Shown: positions 48,691 to 56,578 of the stretch, piece by piece | Layout of the letters: each line of letters begins with the position of its first letter | Numbering within the stretch: the stretch's first letter is position 1 | NCBI GenBank assembly: GCA_023423045.1 | Contig: JAFAGA010000079.1 | Coordinates: forward strand, 12,043 to 76,042 | Reading direction: 5' to 3' | Origin: Bacillota bacterium | GTDB lineage: Bacteria > Bacillota > Clostridia > Lachnospirales > Lachnospiraceae | DNA length: 64,000 nucleotides | Position numbers and translations under genes: made by a program | The notes under the pieces: model-generated | The model's input: the letters and a program-made list of their open reading frames with translations, nothing else | The model's database searches: none | Told to the model about the DNA's origin: nothing

Positions 48691-49875
48691 TTATTTTCCC
48701 AAAGAAGCCAGCTTCGCCTCCGCTTCCTCCTGGGTATCCCCAAAAATAAACATGTAAAGCTCCACCCGGTTCTTCTCCCAATTCAATACCAGAGGGTATC
48801 CGATTCCATTGTATTTCTTCGGAGCATCAAAGCTTCCATCCACCGGGATACGGGAGGTCTCCATCGTAGTGATCTTGTTTTCTACAACCGCTTCCATGGC
48901 CCTTTCTATCTGCCTCTGAGACAGATTCGTGGTAACATAACCCAGTCCCTGTTTCGTGATAGGAAGTAACTGCAGCATATTTCTCGGCGCCACATAGCTG
49001 TCAAACATCGCCTTCAAAACCCGCTGCTGGCGCACAATACGACCATAATCGTTATTTGCTCCTCCCAGGGTTTTAACCTTACGGACACGGCAATATCCCA
49101 TGGCCTGATTTCCGTTCAGCCGGTTTACTCCGGCATGAACATTCCGGTTTTCCTTTTTAGAGATGTAATTTGTCTTATTCAGATACGCTGCTTCCTCTTT
49201 TCCCAGTTCAATGGTAACTCCGCCCAGCATATCTACAATTTCCTCAAAAGACTTAAAATCAACTGAGGCATATCCGTCTATTTGTATCTTATAGTTCGTT
49301 TCAATAGTCTTTATCAAAAGCGCCGCCCCGCCCTTGGAGTAGGCCGCATTCAGCTTATTTGATTTGTAGCCTGGAATTTCAACATAGCTGTCTCTTAACA
49401 GAGAAGTAAGCTTCACTGTATTATCCTTTGTATTAATGGATGCAATCATCATGGAATCCGTGTTCTTCGCTCCTCCGAATCCTTCTATACCAAAGATCAG
49501 ATAATTCGTTACATAATCCTCATGCCGTATCCCCGGAACATGCTCAATCTTATCCTCTTCGATTTCCTCTTCCTCTTCCGTTTTATCCGTATTATTATAT
49601 ACAAAATTACCTGCTGCCCGGTATATGAGCCGGCGCCCGGTCTTTGTTCCCAGCATAAATCCCATACCTACCAGCAACAGAGCCATAATAATAGTTACTG
49701 TCTTAAGAGCCCGGTACTTCTTCTTCCTGGATTTCTTACCCCTTCCCTGTCGTGGTCTTTCTTCCCACTCCTGTGATTCCTGCTGGTCTTCCTCCATGAT
49801 TTCCGCAACCTGCCGCTTCAGCAGCTCTTCCTGCTCTCTTTTATCCTGCATCTCTCTCACCTCATCATCTATCAT
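48691..49875 (-). CDS. LytR-CpsA-Psr (LCP) family protein
   Basis: LCP enzymes transfer teichoic acids or capsular polymers from lipid carriers to peptidoglycan. This protein is 394 aa with a long charged cytoplasmic N-terminus (residues 1-55, RGKKSRKKK just before the membrane), one transmembrane helix near 57-77, an acidic linker and an extracellular LCP domain. Family motifs are TDSMMIASI, SLLRDSYVEIPG, KLNAAYSKGG and VRKVKTLGGANNDYGRIVRQQ, with the conserved arginines and aspartate for pyrophosphate and metal binding. The ribosome site is weak (AGGATCT). It is monocistronic and upstream of tRNA-Ala on the other strand. Confidence 0.92.
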   Translation of the reverse strand: MIDDEVREMQDKREQEELLKRQVAEIMEEDQQESQEWEERPRQGRGKKSRKKKYRALKTVTIIMALLLVGMGFMLGTKTGRRLIYRAAGNFVYNNTDKTEEEEEIEEDKIEHVPGIRHEDYVTNYLIFGIEGFGGAKNTDSMMIASINTKDNTVKLTSLLRDSYVEIPGYKSNKLNAAYSKGGAALLIKTIETNYKIQIDGYASVDFKSFEEIVDMLGGVTIELGKEEAAYLNKTNYISKKENRNVHAGVNRLNGNQAMGYCRVRKVKTLGGANNDYGRIVRQQRVLKAMFDSYVAPRNMLQLLPITKQGLGYVTTNLSQRQIERAMEAVVENKITTMETSRIPVDGSFDAPKKYNGIGYPLVLNWEKNRVELYMFIFGDTQEEAEAKLASLGK

Positions 49876-50043
49876 AGATCCTATGTTTCTCTGTCCAATG
49901 CTGTCTTATTTTATCATATGTGCTCAAAATAATAAAGTGCTATAAGTAACAAACCAGTAATTTACAAACAGATAGAGATTTTAAAAATAGAATCACTTAA
50001 AAAATCAACAGAAATATAATTCGTAATTTCATTAACATTTCCA

Positions 50044-50071
50044 TTGACAAATTTACTATTTTTGATATACT
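50044..50071 (+). promoter_or_regulatory. Promoter of tRNA-Ala
   Basis: TTGACA and TATACT with a 16-nt spacer lie 13 nt before the tRNA, a typical tight tRNA promoter. Confidence 0.75.
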
Positions 50072-50084
50072 TACATATAGTTAC

Positions 50085-50157
50085 GGGGCATTAGCGCAGT
50101 TGGGAGCGCACCACACTGGCAGTGTGGGGGTCAGGGGTTCAAGTCCCCTATGCTCCA
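50085..50157 (+). tRNA. tRNA-Ala (anticodon GGC)
   Basis: The cloverleaf is complete: acceptor GGGGCAT/ATGCTCC, D arm GCGC/GCGC, anticodon stem CCACA/TGTGG with loop CTGGCAG (anticodon GGC), T arm AGGGG/CCCCT with TTCAAGT, discriminator A. The 3' CCA is not encoded. A T tract follows directly. Confidence 0.95.
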
Positions 50158-50286
50158 TTTTTATTGTCCAAACAACATTACAGATAATAGCGATTTAAAA
50201 AAGTAAAGCACTCGGGAATGAGTGTTTTTTTGATACCATAGTCTTTCATCTAAATTGATCAACTGAAGTTCTCGCCTGAACAGAAG

Positions 50287-50312
50287 AAAGCACCCCGCAG
50301 GATGCTTTTCTT
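50287..50312 (-). terminator. Terminator of the SHOCT-domain gene
   Basis: AAAGCA-CC and GG-TGCTTT pair with one mismatch around CGCA, 55 nt beyond the stop codon on the minus strand. Confidence 0.55.
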
Positions 50313-50366
50313 TACCACTATTCTTCATCGTCATCTTCAAGCATGATATATGTATACTCTTGCGCC

Positions 50367-50735
50367 TTATAGATTAAGCAACTGCTTTTTCTTTAAATCA
50401 TATTCTTCCTGTGTGATAGCGCCGCCATCTAACAACTGCTTATATTTCATTAATTCGTCAGCACCAGAAAGCTGGCTGCCCGCATTAATAGGGGTCATCT
50501 GCATTTTTCTAATATATTCCTTGATTTGCAAAGCTGTCTCATACTTTTTCTTCGAATTGAGTACAATCGTGTTTTCATCTTTTATATAATCATTTACTGT
50601 TTTCATTCTGCTATTATCCAAGCCGCCCACTGTCTGAAAATAGAGATAGCCACCTATCAGTCCAGGCTTTTTAAGCTGAACCGATATAACATTGCCTACC
50701 ACTTCAACTGTTTTGCCAGCAGTACTTATGATCAT
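50367..50735 (-). CDS. SHOCT-domain protein with DUF4429-like N-terminus
   Basis: This is a 122-aa protein. The N-terminal 75 residues form a beta-rich PH-like domain (VEVVGNVISVQLKKPGLIGGYLYFQ split by turns) resembling DUF4429. The C-terminal 30 residues are a SHOCT motif (ELMKYKQLLDGGAITQEEYDLKKKQL), a short oligomerisation helix pair often seen on membrane or phage-related proteins. Function is unknown. GGGGG lies upstream of the ATG. Confidence 0.75.
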   Translation of the reverse strand: MIISTAGKTVEVVGNVISVQLKKPGLIGGYLYFQTVGGLDNSRMKTVNDYIKDENTIVLNSKKKYETALQIKEYIRKMQMTPINAGSQLSGADELMKYKQLLDGGAITQEEYDLKKKQLLNL

Positions 50736-51004
50736 GATTATCCCCCTTATAAAATATATAATTTACTATATTTTATAACAAAAGTAATAATTTTGCAATT
50801 ACATTTGTAATTATTACCTATCACAACTTCATAAAAATACATGGTTTTCTTTTTGACAAAATATGTTATAAGGATTATAATTCCAGTATAATACTAAGGC
50901 AATTTCAAGTAAAATAACCTGGCTATGTTGAAGCGAGAAGGCTATATACGTGAAGCCGCCGCTTTATCAGACGCTCTGGAAATGACTATATTGAAGAGAA
51001 AGCC

Positions 51005-51103
51005 CTATGGTCTTCCGCCGGAATGCCTTATATGGAAATAGAACTGTTATTAAAAGCCGGTTTGAGTATGATCGACATTATCAACTCAGCAACCCAGGGA
51101 GGG
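51005..51103 (+). pseudogene. Possible remnant of an amidohydrolase C-terminus
   Basis: The frame leading into the next gene encodes YMEIELLLKAGLSMIDIINS followed by ATQGG. This strongly resembles the conserved C-terminal helix of imidazolonepropionase-like amidohydrolases, where the sequence is of the type ELELLVKAGLxPxEAIxAAT. Only about 30 codons remain, and there is a stop in frame at 50951. It is fused in frame to the following open reading frame, which has its own start. Confidence 0.45.
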
Positions 51104-51115
51104 ATGAAAATATCA

Positions 51116-51490
51116 ATGAAAATAGTAAAACGGACTATCATTATCCTATCAGCAGTCATTGCTGTAATACTACTGGGATATTTCCTGCGGATTGACCGCT
51201 TCGGCATGGCGAAAATCTCATGGATCGATTGTCTCAAAATAAATAATACTATGTATTCCGGCAATTTTGAACGAACCCTGGTAGATGCAGCCTCTCTTGG
51301 GGAAGAAATGGGCAAGGTAAAATTCAATGTATCCCAAAATGTAAATAACCCCAGTTACCGCTTTCGCAACGGGGATGCAGCTTTTTTAGAGGTTGGCACC
51401 AAAATATATTCCGTAAAATCCGATACGGAGGCCATTGCTGTAAAAGTGGGTGAGGATTACTTTCTGTACAAAGCCGACCGTGGAAAGTAG
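51116..51490 (+). CDS. Hypothetical membrane-anchored protein
   Basis: I do not recognise this protein. From ATG at 51116 it is 124 aa: a basic N-terminus and one transmembrane or signal-anchor helix (IIILSAVIAVILLGYFL, residues 8-24), then an extracellular domain of about 95 residues with alternating strands. GGGAGG lies 13 nt upstream of this ATG and only 1-2 nt upstream of an earlier ATG at 51104, so the start is uncertain. The frame continues upstream into an amidohydrolase remnant. It is followed by a terminator shared with the convergent TraX gene. Confidence 0.6.
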   Translation: MKIVKRTIIILSAVIAVILLGYFLRIDRFGMAKISWIDCLKINNTMYSGNFERTLVDAASLGEEMGKVKFNVSQNVNNPSYRFRNGDAAFLEVGTKIYSVKSDTEAIAVKVGEDYFLYKADRGK

Positions 51491-51509
51491 CTTTGTACGC
51501 AAATTATAT

Positions 51510-51558
51510 AAAGCTGCGGTACCAGCCATCCCTTAAAGATGCCGGTAGCGCAGCTTTT
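51510..51558. terminator. Bidirectional terminator
   Basis: AAAGCTGCG and CGCAGCTTT form the base of a long hairpin that continues with TACC/CGGTA and CATC/GATG. It lies between convergent genes ending at 51490 and 51569, with TTTAT tails on both sides. Confidence 0.8.
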
Positions 51559-51568
51559 ATCAATCATA

Positions 51569-52603
51569 TTATGCAATCCCCATAAAGTAACAGATTAAAT
51601 ATAAAAGAAGCAGATGTCCCGGGTAGAAGATATAGAATACATATTTCATCTTCCATCCCCGCTTACCATTATATAACGCGGCAGGAATCAGGGCAAAGAA
51701 GGACGTCAGCTCTGTCAGGTTCATAATTGTCAGGGTTATGCAGGCTCCTAATACTGCCTTGAAGTTATTCCTTCGCAGCATATATACCACAGCAATGGTC
51801 AGGATACCAAAGGCAGAATAATCTGTTTTAAGAAATAACGCCAAAAACATGCCGGCCACCAGGATCAACAAATCGGCGAACAGAATTCCGGCCTTCTGCT
51901 GCGAACGCTTTTTGCTTACGATTAAATAGACCAGCAGGCACAGCAGGGTGATTACTGCAGTGATGATAATATAAACTCCAAACTTCAATGTAATTCCGCT
52001 TCCAAGCTGTGCTGTTTCAATGATCAGATTGATTAACTGAACCATACCGCGGAAAGCATAGGCAGCTACCCAGCCTACTGCAATGGCTCCGCCTGCCGCC
52101 AATAACGGCAGCCACTTCTTCGTTGCCAGCTTCTCTCTTACCAGTTCGAATCCCATCATCACCAGCAGACCGATCAATAAGGTGAAATAAACATTTTGAT
52201 AGGAGAATTCAAGAAATTTATCCTTGAAGGCCAAATCAAAAGGAATCTCCGATACCAGAGCAAATATTCCCAGCCTCATGGCATAATTCCATTTATTATG
52301 TGTATACTTAAAGCCTTCCACCAGCAGGAAGCAGAAGATTGGAAATGCAATTCTGCCGACGAGTCTCATAAAGCTGTCTATGTAATAAATTCCGGCATTC
52401 TCGCTCATAAAGTCCATAACTGCCTGCGGATTGGACGCATCCAGCGTACCCATCCCCCTGGCCATCAGCGTCCGATCCAGAATTGTTGCGGCAGTATGAT
52501 CGATCAGCATCGTAATAATTGCAACCAGCTTTAATGTACTTCCAGTGATACCTTTTCTCACTTTCTTTGGTGTTTCTATTGTATTTACCGTAGAACCATC
52601 CAT
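51569..52603 (-). CDS. TraX-family membrane protein
   Basis: TraX proteins are multi-pass membrane acyltransferase-like proteins; F-plasmid TraX acetylates pilin, but clostridial homologues are chromosomal and of unknown target. This one is 344 aa with about nine or ten transmembrane helices and the family pattern LKLVAIITMLIDHTAATIL near residue 30, RLVGRIAFPIFCFLLVEG and ALVSEIPFDLAF. GGGAGG lies 7-8 nt before ATG at 52603; a 14-codon extension upstream has no site. It is 70 nt downstream of hisS with no clear terminator between, so cotranscription is possible. Confidence 0.88.
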   Translation of the reverse strand: MDGSTVNTIETPKKVRKGITGSTLKLVAIITMLIDHTAATILDRTLMARGMGTLDASNPQAVMDFMSENAGIYYIDSFMRLVGRIAFPIFCFLLVEGFKYTHNKWNYAMRLGIFALVSEIPFDLAFKDKFLEFSYQNVYFTLLIGLLVMMGFELVREKLATKKWLPLLAAGGAIAVGWVAAYAFRGMVQLINLIIETAQLGSGITLKFGVYIIITAVITLLCLLVYLIVSKKRSQQKAGILFADLLILVAGMFLALFLKTDYSAFGILTIAVVYMLRRNNFKAVLGACITLTIMNLTELTSFFALIPAALYNGKRGWKMKYVFYIFYPGHLLLLYLICYFMGIA

Positions 52604-52673
52604 TATGAAACCTCCCAAGGTTATTTTTTTAACATAATAGATCATTTTGGTAAAAATAGCAATACCCCTGCGG

Positions 52674-53906
52674 TTATTCTATTCTCCTGACCTCCTGTCC
52701 CTCTCCATAGACCAGCATAAAGCGGCATCCGCTACGGGCCAGTCTGTCTATTAATTTCCCCAGCTTTGCGGGCATCTGATACAGGCAGACATCATAGTTC
52801 TTCCTATACTGATCTGCCGCAAGGCTTGCCTCCAAAAAGTCTTCTTCCCTATATATAAGAGCCATTTTGCGATCCATATCCGGGAGTTCGAAACCGTTTT
52901 CCGACAGCATTGCATAGATTCTCTCAAAACCGATGGAAAATCCCACTGCCGGAACCGATTCACCGGAAAACTTGCCGATGAGATTATCATACCTCCCGCC
53001 CCCTCCGATGGATCCCTTAAAACGTCTGCTCTCTATCTCAAAAATCGTGCCGGTATAATAGCCCTGTCCACGAACCAGTGTCAAATCAAACCTGATATCC
53101 ACAGTATTCGATGACAATTCCCCAACTCCACGGAGAATTTCTCGCAATCCGCGGGTAATAGTGTCTTCTCCCGTCAGCTCCTCCAGCTCGGATAAGCCCA
53201 TGGTGCTGCATAGAATATCGGATATTTTGCCAATGACTTCCTGCTTCAGCCCCTTTGCTTCCAACTCTGCCGCAAGTCCCCGGGCACCGATCTTATCCAG
53301 TTTATCGATGGAAATGCAAACACTCTCCGTCCGGTCTTCCTCCACACCTGCCGCCATCAGCACAGCTTTTAGTAAGCGGCGATCATTCAGCCTGATTGTA
53401 AAATCATCAATCCCGACTGCTTTCAAAGCTTTGGCTGTTGTATTGATCAGCTCTATTTCACAATGAAGGGATGCTGATCCCAGAATATCGATATCGCACT
53501 GTATAAATTCCCGATCCCTGCCTCTTTGAGGCCGTTCGGCACGGTACACCCTGTCGATCTGGATGCATTTCATCGGAGAAAGCAGCTTATCCTTATTATT
53601 GGCATAATAGCGGCTGAGGGGAAGGGTTAAATCATATCTCAGACCAATATCACAGAGTTCCTCCATCTTCCCCTGCTCCAGTGCATTTTTTAGCTTCTCT
53701 CCCCGTTTTAGTACCCGGAAAATCAGATTCAGGTTTTCTCCTCCCTCACTTTTATCCAAATTCTCAATGTCCTCCAGTATCGGAGTTGATATCCGGTCAA
53801 AGCCGTTGCGTTGATACACCTCCAATATCCGATTTTGCATATAATCCCGCAGTCTTACCTCCTGAGGAAGAAAGTCCCTGGTTCCCTTTAATGCTGATTT
53901 TCTCAT
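52674..53906 (-). CDS. hisS: Histidyl-tRNA synthetase (short, archaeal/eukaryal-like branch)
   Basis: This class II synthetase charges tRNA-His. Visible motifs are motif 1 near KGTRDFLPQE, motif 2 VYRAERPQRGRDREFIQCD, the histidine-binding LVRGQGYYTG (usually RGLDYYTG) and motif 3 PAVGFSIGFERI. NDRRLL and CISIDKLDKIG in the insertion resemble archaeal and eukaryotic HisRS more than E. coli HisRS. At 410 aa it ends at GEGQEVRRIE, apparently 20-30 residues short of a full anticodon-binding domain. HisZ is an alternative, but the complete PQRGR motif and the leader favour a synthetase. AAGGAGG precedes the ATG, and a histidine leader-peptide attenuator lies upstream. Confidence 0.88.
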   Translation of the reverse strand: MRKSALKGTRDFLPQEVRLRDYMQNRILEVYQRNGFDRISTPILEDIENLDKSEGGENLNLIFRVLKRGEKLKNALEQGKMEELCDIGLRYDLTLPLSRYYANNKDKLLSPMKCIQIDRVYRAERPQRGRDREFIQCDIDILGSASLHCEIELINTTAKALKAVGIDDFTIRLNDRRLLKAVLMAAGVEEDRTESVCISIDKLDKIGARGLAAELEAKGLKQEVIGKISDILCSTMGLSELEELTGEDTITRGLREILRGVGELSSNTVDIRFDLTLVRGQGYYTGTIFEIESRRFKGSIGGGGRYDNLIGKFSGESVPAVGFSIGFERIYAMLSENGFELPDMDRKMALIYREEDFLEASLAADQYRKNYDVCLYQMPAKLGKLIDRLARSGCRFMLVYGEGQEVRRIE

Positions 53907-53963
53907 AATTATATCCTCCTTAAAATATTATCCAGATTCCCGTCCCTGCAGAAAAAAAGGGAT

Positions 53964-53995
53964 CAAAAATGCCGCCCTAACTGCTCGGACGGCAT
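53964..53995 (-). terminator. hisS leader: Attenuator terminator before hisS
   Basis: On the minus strand ATGCCGTCC (53995-53987) and GGGCGGCAT (53977-53969) form a 9-bp stem with one wobble pair, followed by TTTTTG. TGCTCG at 54032-54027 can pair with CGAGCA at 53987-53982, within the loop and first stem base, as a candidate antiterminator. Confidence 0.8.
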
Positions 53996-54020
53996 GGTCT
54001 GTCATTATAACAACTCCCAT

Positions 54021-54059
54021 TCATCACGAGCACGCCAAATACGACTGTACCAGTGATGA
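54021..54059 (-). promoter_or_regulatory. hisS leader: Candidate 1:2 pairing region of the hisS attenuator
   Basis: TCATCAC (54059-54053) and GTGATGA (54027-54021) can form a perfect 7-bp helix that encloses the antiterminator strand. The His-codon run of the leader (TCATCATCA) is similar to the first arm and could compete for the second, linking ribosome position to folding. Confidence 0.5.
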
Positions 54060-54078
54060 CACACAAGATACAATCGTT

Positions 54079-54114
54079 CTAGGTATGATGATGATAAAGT
54101 ATTGTTATAAACAT
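54079..54114 (-). CDS. Histidine leader peptide of hisS attenuator
   Basis: ATG at 54114 opens an 11-codon frame ending TAG at 54079; the peptide is MFITILYHHHT with three consecutive CAT codons. AAGGGG lies 8-9 nt upstream, an excellent ribosome site for such a short frame. It begins about 35 nt after the promoter and is followed by an intrinsic terminator and then hisS. Ribosome stalling at the CAT codons under low His-tRNA would favour readthrough. Confidence 0.8.
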   Translation of the reverse strand: MFITILYHHHT

Positions 54115-54156
54115 ATTGGTTACCCCTTGATTACCTTCACACTAAAATTTTAACAA

Positions 54157-54185
54157 ATAGTAACATAGGCCATCCCTGCTGTCAA
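54157..54185 (-). promoter_or_regulatory. Promoter of the hisS attenuator transcript
   Basis: On the minus strand TTGACA (54185-54180) and TACTAT (54162-54157) are separated by exactly 17 nt. The start is predicted near 54150, giving a leader of about 245 nt. Confidence 0.8.
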
Positions 54186-54258
54186 GCGAATTCCGTTTCC
54201 GTTATCTGAAGTTTATACTGAACTACCGCAATCTATACCGGGACCTCCGATGCTTGCA

Positions 54259-55065
54259 TTAGGACTTCTGGTCTAATACTTCCATATCCTCTGCGCTGAT
54301 CTCAAATTCTACCTGGGTATTGGATAAGATACGTTCTTCCCTGGTGGACTTAGGGATAACCACCATCTGCTTCTCCAGGCAATAACGAATGCAAAGCTGT
54401 GCCGGTGTTACCTTATATTTCCCTGCCATCTCTACTATCGCATTATTATTGATAATCCGGCCAGTCGCCAGAGGTGAATATGCAGTAATCAGGATATCAT
54501 GCTTCTGGCAGTAATCCACTATCTCTTCCTGACGATCCCCAATATGGAAACGAATCTGATTCACCATAGGTACGTGCTTACACTCCGCCAGCAGGGGTTC
54601 GATATGCTTTGGTTCAAAGTTGGAGATACCGATTGCCTTTAGCCTGCCGCTATCATAGATTTCCTCAAAAGCCTTCCAACTGCTGATATTGCCCTCGGTA
54701 CAATCCATTCCGATTTTATCCCAGGGCCAGGGTGCATGGATCAAATACAGATCAATATAATCCAATCCTAACGCTGCCAGGGATTTTTCAAAACATTCGC
54801 GGGCAATTTCATATCCCTTTAACTGAGCAGGAAGCTTCGTCGTAATAAAAATGTCCTCCCGGGGAATCCCTGAATCCTTAACTGCTCTTCCCACACTTGC
54901 TTCGTTACCGTAAGCCATTGCGGTATCAATGTGCCTGTAGCCATGCTTTAAAGCCCATAGCACCGATTGATACGCCTCCTTCCCTTCTGGTATCTGCCAG
55001 GTTCCAAGCCCCAGCTTCGGTACTTTGACGCCGTTTTTCAATGTAAAAGTATCCTGTAAGATCAT
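54259..55065 (-). CDS. Aldo/keto reductase (AKR5-like)
   Basis: This is an NADPH-dependent carbonyl reductase, 268 aa. The tetrad is visible: Asp and Tyr in HIDTAMAYGNE, Lys in ITTKLPA and His in YLIHAPWPW; the NADP phosphate site is VVIPKSTREERI. It resembles 2,5-diketo-gluconate reductase and methylglyoxal/prostaglandin-type AKR5 enzymes. GGAGGG lies 8 nt before ATG at 55065; an earlier GTG overlaps that site. It is divergent from a MerR regulator and has a 19-bp-spacer promoter with a palindrome, so it is probably induced by an electrophile or aldehyde. Confidence 0.92.
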   Translation of the reverse strand: MILQDTFTLKNGVKVPKLGLGTWQIPEGKEAYQSVLWALKHGYRHIDTAMAYGNEASVGRAVKDSGIPREDIFITTKLPAQLKGYEIARECFEKSLAALGLDYIDLYLIHAPWPWDKIGMDCTEGNISSWKAFEEIYDSGRLKAIGISNFEPKHIEPLLAECKHVPMVNQIRFHIGDRQEEIVDYCQKHDILITAYSPLATGRIINNNAIVEMAGKYKVTPAQLCIRYCLEKQMVVIPKSTREERILSNTQVEFEISAEDMEVLDQKS

Positions 55066-55119
55066 ATAACACACCCTCCTTATCGGTATTAATATTAAAT
55101 CAACTTATTGACAATATTT

Positions 55120-55150
55120 ATTATAAGTATTAAAGTTAACTTTAAGTCAA
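55120..55150 (-). promoter_or_regulatory. MerR-type promoter with central palindrome
   Basis: On the minus strand TTGACT (55150-55145) and TATAAT (55125-55120) are separated by 19 nt rather than 17. The spacer and adjoining base carry the perfect palindrome TTAAAGTTAACTTTAA (55130-55145). This is the classic layout of promoters activated by MerR proteins, which twist the DNA to realign the two boxes. The regulator gene lies divergently at 55280. Confidence 0.8.
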
Positions 55151-55279
55151 TAGTTTTATTGACATTGATGTAAAATGTATTTAACGTGTATTATTAAATT
55201 CTTGATTGCAAAAGTAAATTCATTGTAAGGGCAAATTCATGAATGAAATTTTCGAAAAAAACAAAGGAGATACAGCACT

Positions 55280-55687
55280 ATGACTTATTCCATCCAGCAG
55301 GTAGCAAAAAAGCTTAACATGACCACTTCCGCCCTCCGTTATTATGACAAGGAAGGGTTGCTCCCCACTCTTAAGCGGACCGGTTCCGGCATCCGCTCCT
55401 TCAGCGAAACCGAGATTGAATGGCTGGGCTTGATTTGCTGTCTTAAAAACAGCGGAATGCCTATTCAGGACATCAAACATTTTATGACTCTCTGCCTGAA
55501 AGGGGAAAGCACCTGCGAGGAACGCAAGGAAGCGCTTGAGAAGCACCGCTCCGCCATCCTGGGACAGATGGAACTTCTTGAGAACAGCCTTCGCACCATC
55601 AACTTTAAGATCGAGCATTACAAGGAAATAGGCATATTCCATATTGATAACGAGCCGGGAGGTGCGGCAGATGCTCCCCTTTCATAG
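55280..55687 (+). CDS. MerR-family transcriptional regulator
   Basis: This is a 135-aa regulator. Residues 1-70 are the winged helix-turn-helix (TYSIQQVAKKLNMTTSALRY, then YDKEGLLPTLKRTGSGIRSF), followed by a dimerisation helix to about residue 120. It lacks the cysteine pattern of metal sensors; it is like AdhR/NmlR-type members that respond to aldehydes and electrophiles. AAAGGAG precedes the ATG. The next gene starts inside its 3' end (16-nt overlap), and it is divergent from the aldo/keto reductase whose promoter it very probably activates. Confidence 0.92.
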   Translation: MTYSIQQVAKKLNMTTSALRYYDKEGLLPTLKRTGSGIRSFSETEIEWLGLICCLKNSGMPIQDIKHFMTLCLKGESTCEERKEALEKHRSAILGQMELLENSLRTINFKIEHYKEIGIFHIDNEPGGAADAPLS

Positions 55688-56402
55688 ATTAACTGATCGT
55701 ATCTTCTATCTCCCATTCTCAGAAGAGACAGACCGCCCCAATCTGGGATATATACGAGGTGATCGTTTCTCCCTCATGGTGGATGCCGGCAATTCCGCCA
55801 AGCATGCCGGCCTGTTCCTCTCCTGCCTGGCAGAACAAGGGCTTCCCGCTCCCGAGTATAACGCTATAACCCATTGGCACTGGGATCATACCTTTGGTAT
55901 GCATGCCCTTAGTGCAAAATCAATCGCCGGAAGGCTGACAAACAGGCAGCTTGGGATCATGGCGCAATGGAAATGGGATGACCTGTCCATGTCCCGCCGC
56001 CTGGCCTCAGGCGAGGAGATTGAATTCTGTGACACCCACATCCGCATTGAATACCCTAACCGGGATGAAATCACAGTAAAAACAGCGGATCTGGTTTTCG
56101 ACCGCAGCCTCAGCCTTGATCTGGGAGGTATTACCTGTGAGCTTTTCCACATCGGCGGCCCCCACTCCGAGGATTCTGTGGCGGTTTATATCCCCGAGGA
56201 GAAAATTATTTTCCTGGGAGACTCTGCCTGCGGCGACTTCTATCATAACCAGGGACATTATGACTACCGGCGGCTGTCGGACTATATAAAACTCCTGCAT
56301 AAAATCGACTTTACCATATGTGTCGAGGGACATGACATGGATATGTCCAAGGAACTTTTTATGAAATCTATGGAAGAAGAACTGGATAAATTTTCATCAT
56401 AG
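55671..56402 (+). CDS. Metallo-beta-lactamase-fold hydrolase
   Basis: This is a 243-aa MBL-fold protein. The metal motif HxHxDH is at residues 68-73 (THWHWDH); further ligands are the histidine in HIGGPHSEDS, the aspartate in FLGDSACG and the histidine in VEGHDMD. GGGAGG lies 8 nt before ATG at 55671, which overlaps the MerR gene; a longer frame upstream lies within MerR and is not used. Linkage to MerR and an aldo/keto reductase suggests a detoxifying hydrolase, for example a thioesterase of glyoxalase II type, but this is inference. Confidence 0.88.
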   Translation: MLPFHRLTDRIFYLPFSEETDRPNLGYIRGDRFSLMVDAGNSAKHAGLFLSCLAEQGLPAPEYNAITHWHWDHTFGMHALSAKSIAGRLTNRQLGIMAQWKWDDLSMSRRLASGEEIEFCDTHIRIEYPNRDEITVKTADLVFDRSLSLDLGGITCELFHIGGPHSEDSVAVYIPEEKIIFLGDSACGDFYHNQGHYDYRRLSDYIKLLHKIDFTICVEGHDMDMSKELFMKSMEEELDKFSS

Positions 56403-56408
56403 CATTTA

Positions 56409-56437
56409 GGGGCTGCATTTGCAGTCCCTTATTAATT
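56409..56437 (+). terminator. Terminator of the MerR/MBL operon
   Basis: GGGGCTGC and GCAGTCCC form an 8-bp stem with one wobble around ATTT, followed by TTATTAATT. Confidence 0.6.
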
Positions 56438-56537
56438 CTGCAAAAGGTCCATTTCCAATAAGAAACCGTGTTCTCCGAGAAAGGCTGTGGGATCCCTCTC
56501 AAGCAAAATACATGCATCACCTTAAGGAAAATTTAAC

Positions 56538-56566
56538 TTGTATCTCCACTTTTTATGGAATAAAAT
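56538..56566 (+). promoter_or_regulatory. Candidate promoter of the BspA-like gene
   Basis: TTGTAT and TAAAAT are separated by 17 nt. The start near 56573 would give a 5' leader of about 135 nt. Confidence 0.5.
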
Positions 56567-56578
56567 AAGGCTGTAATA

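Noticed and set aside
52674..53906. HisZ (regulatory subunit of ATP phosphoribosyltransferase)
   Set aside because: The complete ERPQRGR-REF motif 2, the histidine-binding motif and the absence of his biosynthesis genes favour HisRS, though the short C-terminus leaves some doubt.
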